From: CAWUFC02 sp963921335
GTDB lineage: Bacteria > Pseudomonadota > Gammaproteobacteria > Pseudomonadales > Halieaceae
DNA length: 64,000 nucleotides
Reading direction: 5' to 3'
Assembly (NCBI GenBank): GCA_963921335.3
Contig: CAWUFC020000001.1
Location: forward strand, 62,001 to 126,000
The translations under genes and the position numbers were made by a program. The notes below the pieces were generated by a model. The model searched no databases. It was not told the origin of the DNA and saw nothing but the letters and a program-made list of their open reading frames with translations. Of the stretch, positions 63,488 to 64,000 are shown piece after piece. Position 1 is the first letter of the stretch. The number at the start of each line of letters is the position of its first letter.

Positions 63488-64000
63488 ATGGCGATTGAGC
63501 GTGACGAACATGGATTTGACGCCCCGGCGGCACTCGGTCATCCCGGGCGAGCCGGTCTGCCTGAGGGCGCAAGTACCGGCCCGGTCATTGGCGAACGCTT
63601 ACCTGATTTCGAACTGCCTGATGCCCATGGTAAACTGGTTAGTTTCCACAGTGACCGCGCGGGCAAAAAAAAACGGTGCTGGTATTTTACCGCTCAGCAG
63701 TCTGGTGACCCCCCTGCTGGACGCAGCTCGGTGAGCTTCGCGACTCTCATCCCAAGTTTGAATCAAATGAAATCAGACTATATGCCGTCTCCTATGACGA
63801 CAGGGAGGCGCTCGCCGAGTTCGCCCGGGAACAGTCCATTCCCTTTACACTGCTGTCCGATGTCGAGTCAGAGGCGATCCGCAATTACGGTATCCTCAAC
63901 ACTGAAATCTCTGAAGACGATGCTTTTCTGTATGGCATCCCTTTCCCCGGTGTATATGTCACTGACGAAGATGGTGTTGTCACCGCCAAGTTTTTTCATG
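63488..64000 (+). CDS. Peroxiredoxin-like (AhpC/TSA) protein, candidate selenoprotein with frameshift; 3' end outside window
   Basis: Thioredoxin-fold redoxin. Frame from ATG 63488 gives VIGERLPDFELPDAHGKLVSFHSDRAG up to a run of nine As (63665-63673). Beyond it the homologous frame is one base over: TVLVFYRSAVW, then UGA at 63706-63708, then PPCWTQLGELRDSHPKFE and LYAVSYDDREALAEFAREQ, open to the window end. In redoxins the position after W is the peroxidatic Cys (W-C-P-x-C), so UGA would be selenocysteine (W-U-P-P-C). A SECIS-like hairpin follows at 63722-63742. Needs one A added (or two removed) in the A9 run. Alternatives are a sequencing error plus Sec, or a pseudogene with two lesions. 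Confidence 0.65.
   Translation, partial: MAIERDEHGFDAPAALGHPGRAGLPEGASTGPVIGERLPDFELPDAHGKLVSFHSDRAGKKKRCWYFTAQQSGDPPAGRSSVSFATLIPSLNQMKSDYMPSPMTTGRRSPSSPGNSPFPLHCCPMSSQRRSAITVSSTLKSLKTMLFCMASLSPVYMSLTKMVLSPPSFFM
63722..63742 (+). promoter_or_regulatory. Candidate bacterial SECIS hairpin
   Basis: CGC-AGCTC-GGT-GAGCT-TC-GCG: a 5-bp upper stem with a GGU apical loop, a two-base bulge (UC) and a 3-bp lower stem, starting 14 bases after the UGA. The apical loop begins 22 bases after the UGA and starts with G, as expected of bacterial SECIS elements. Confidence 0.5.

Overview
The window is a chromosomal stretch of a gammaproteobacterium. The evidence is a typical gammaproteobacterial RpoD C-terminal half, a lysidine-type tRNA-Ile2, and many TonB-dependent receptors (TBDRs), sulfatases, GSTs, flavin monooxygenases and PQQ/GMC dehydrogenases. 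This is the gene style of marine oligotrophic catabolic gammaproteobacteria such as Halieaceae/OM60-like lineages. The genus cannot be fixed from sequence alone.

Layout. (1) 1-3.5 kb: 3' part of rpoD with its terminator, a phytanoyl-CoA dioxygenase-like gene with a small coupled gene, and a CurA-type reductase. (2) 3.7-3.9 kb: tRNA-Ile2(CAU), followed by the first of four dispersed repeats that look derived from the 3' half of that tRNA. Three more lie at 23.6, 24.9 and 28.9 kb. (3) 3.9-23.4 kb: an amine/cyclic-ketone type catabolic island, mostly on the minus strand: exported agmatinase-like enzyme, TBDR, APH-type kinase, AraC regulator, IS481-type element, class III aminotransferase, aldehyde dehydrogenase, second TBDR, PuuA-like glutamate-amine ligase, SDR, MFS, SDR, NylB-like hydrolase, Baeyer-Villiger-type monooxygenase (BVMO) and a second AraC regulator. 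Much of it is broken. The IS sits on a deletion that removed the 3' ends of the AraC and aminotransferase genes. The aldehyde dehydrogenase is frameshifted, and the TBDR and one SDR carry in-frame stops. (4) 23.5-31.3 kb: a membrane protein, an old-yellow-enzyme with a Tat-like leader, a frameshifted glpT, an orphan pilin and a bis-MGD molybdoenzyme. (5) 31.4-36.1 kb: a quinone reductase/crotonase/SDR/luciferase-like monooxygenase operon with a divergent LysR. (6) 36.2-44.3 kb: an aspartic-protease-like protein, a PQQ-cytochrome c dehydrogenase, a GMC dehydrogenase with Tat small subunit and cupin, and a CadC-like TPR regulator. (7) 44.4-64 kb: a detoxification/catabolic regulon: GSTs, luciferase-like monooxygenase, two sulfatases, MAPEG protein, acyl-CoA synthetase, TetR regulator, CurA-type reductase, MFS, a second BVMO, two DUF1330-like proteins, a TBDR, an HCCA-isomerase-like protein and a redoxin.

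The main new observations are three. First, eight copies of a 23-bp palindrome (TAGTGGCA-N7-TGCCACTA) sit in the promoters of almost every transcription unit between 50.4 and 63.5 kb. They define a local regulon whose likely repressor is the TetR protein at 53.6-54.2 kb. Second, the last gene of that regulon is a peroxiredoxin-like protein with an in-frame UGA in a W-U-P-P-C context followed by a bacterial-SECIS-like hairpin, so it is a candidate selenoprotein. It needs a frame correction in an A9 run. Third, there is the tRNA-derived repeat family. Several single-base deletions (aldehyde dehydrogenase, glpT, redoxin) could be sequencing errors. The nonsense substitutions and the IS-linked deletion are harder to explain that way.
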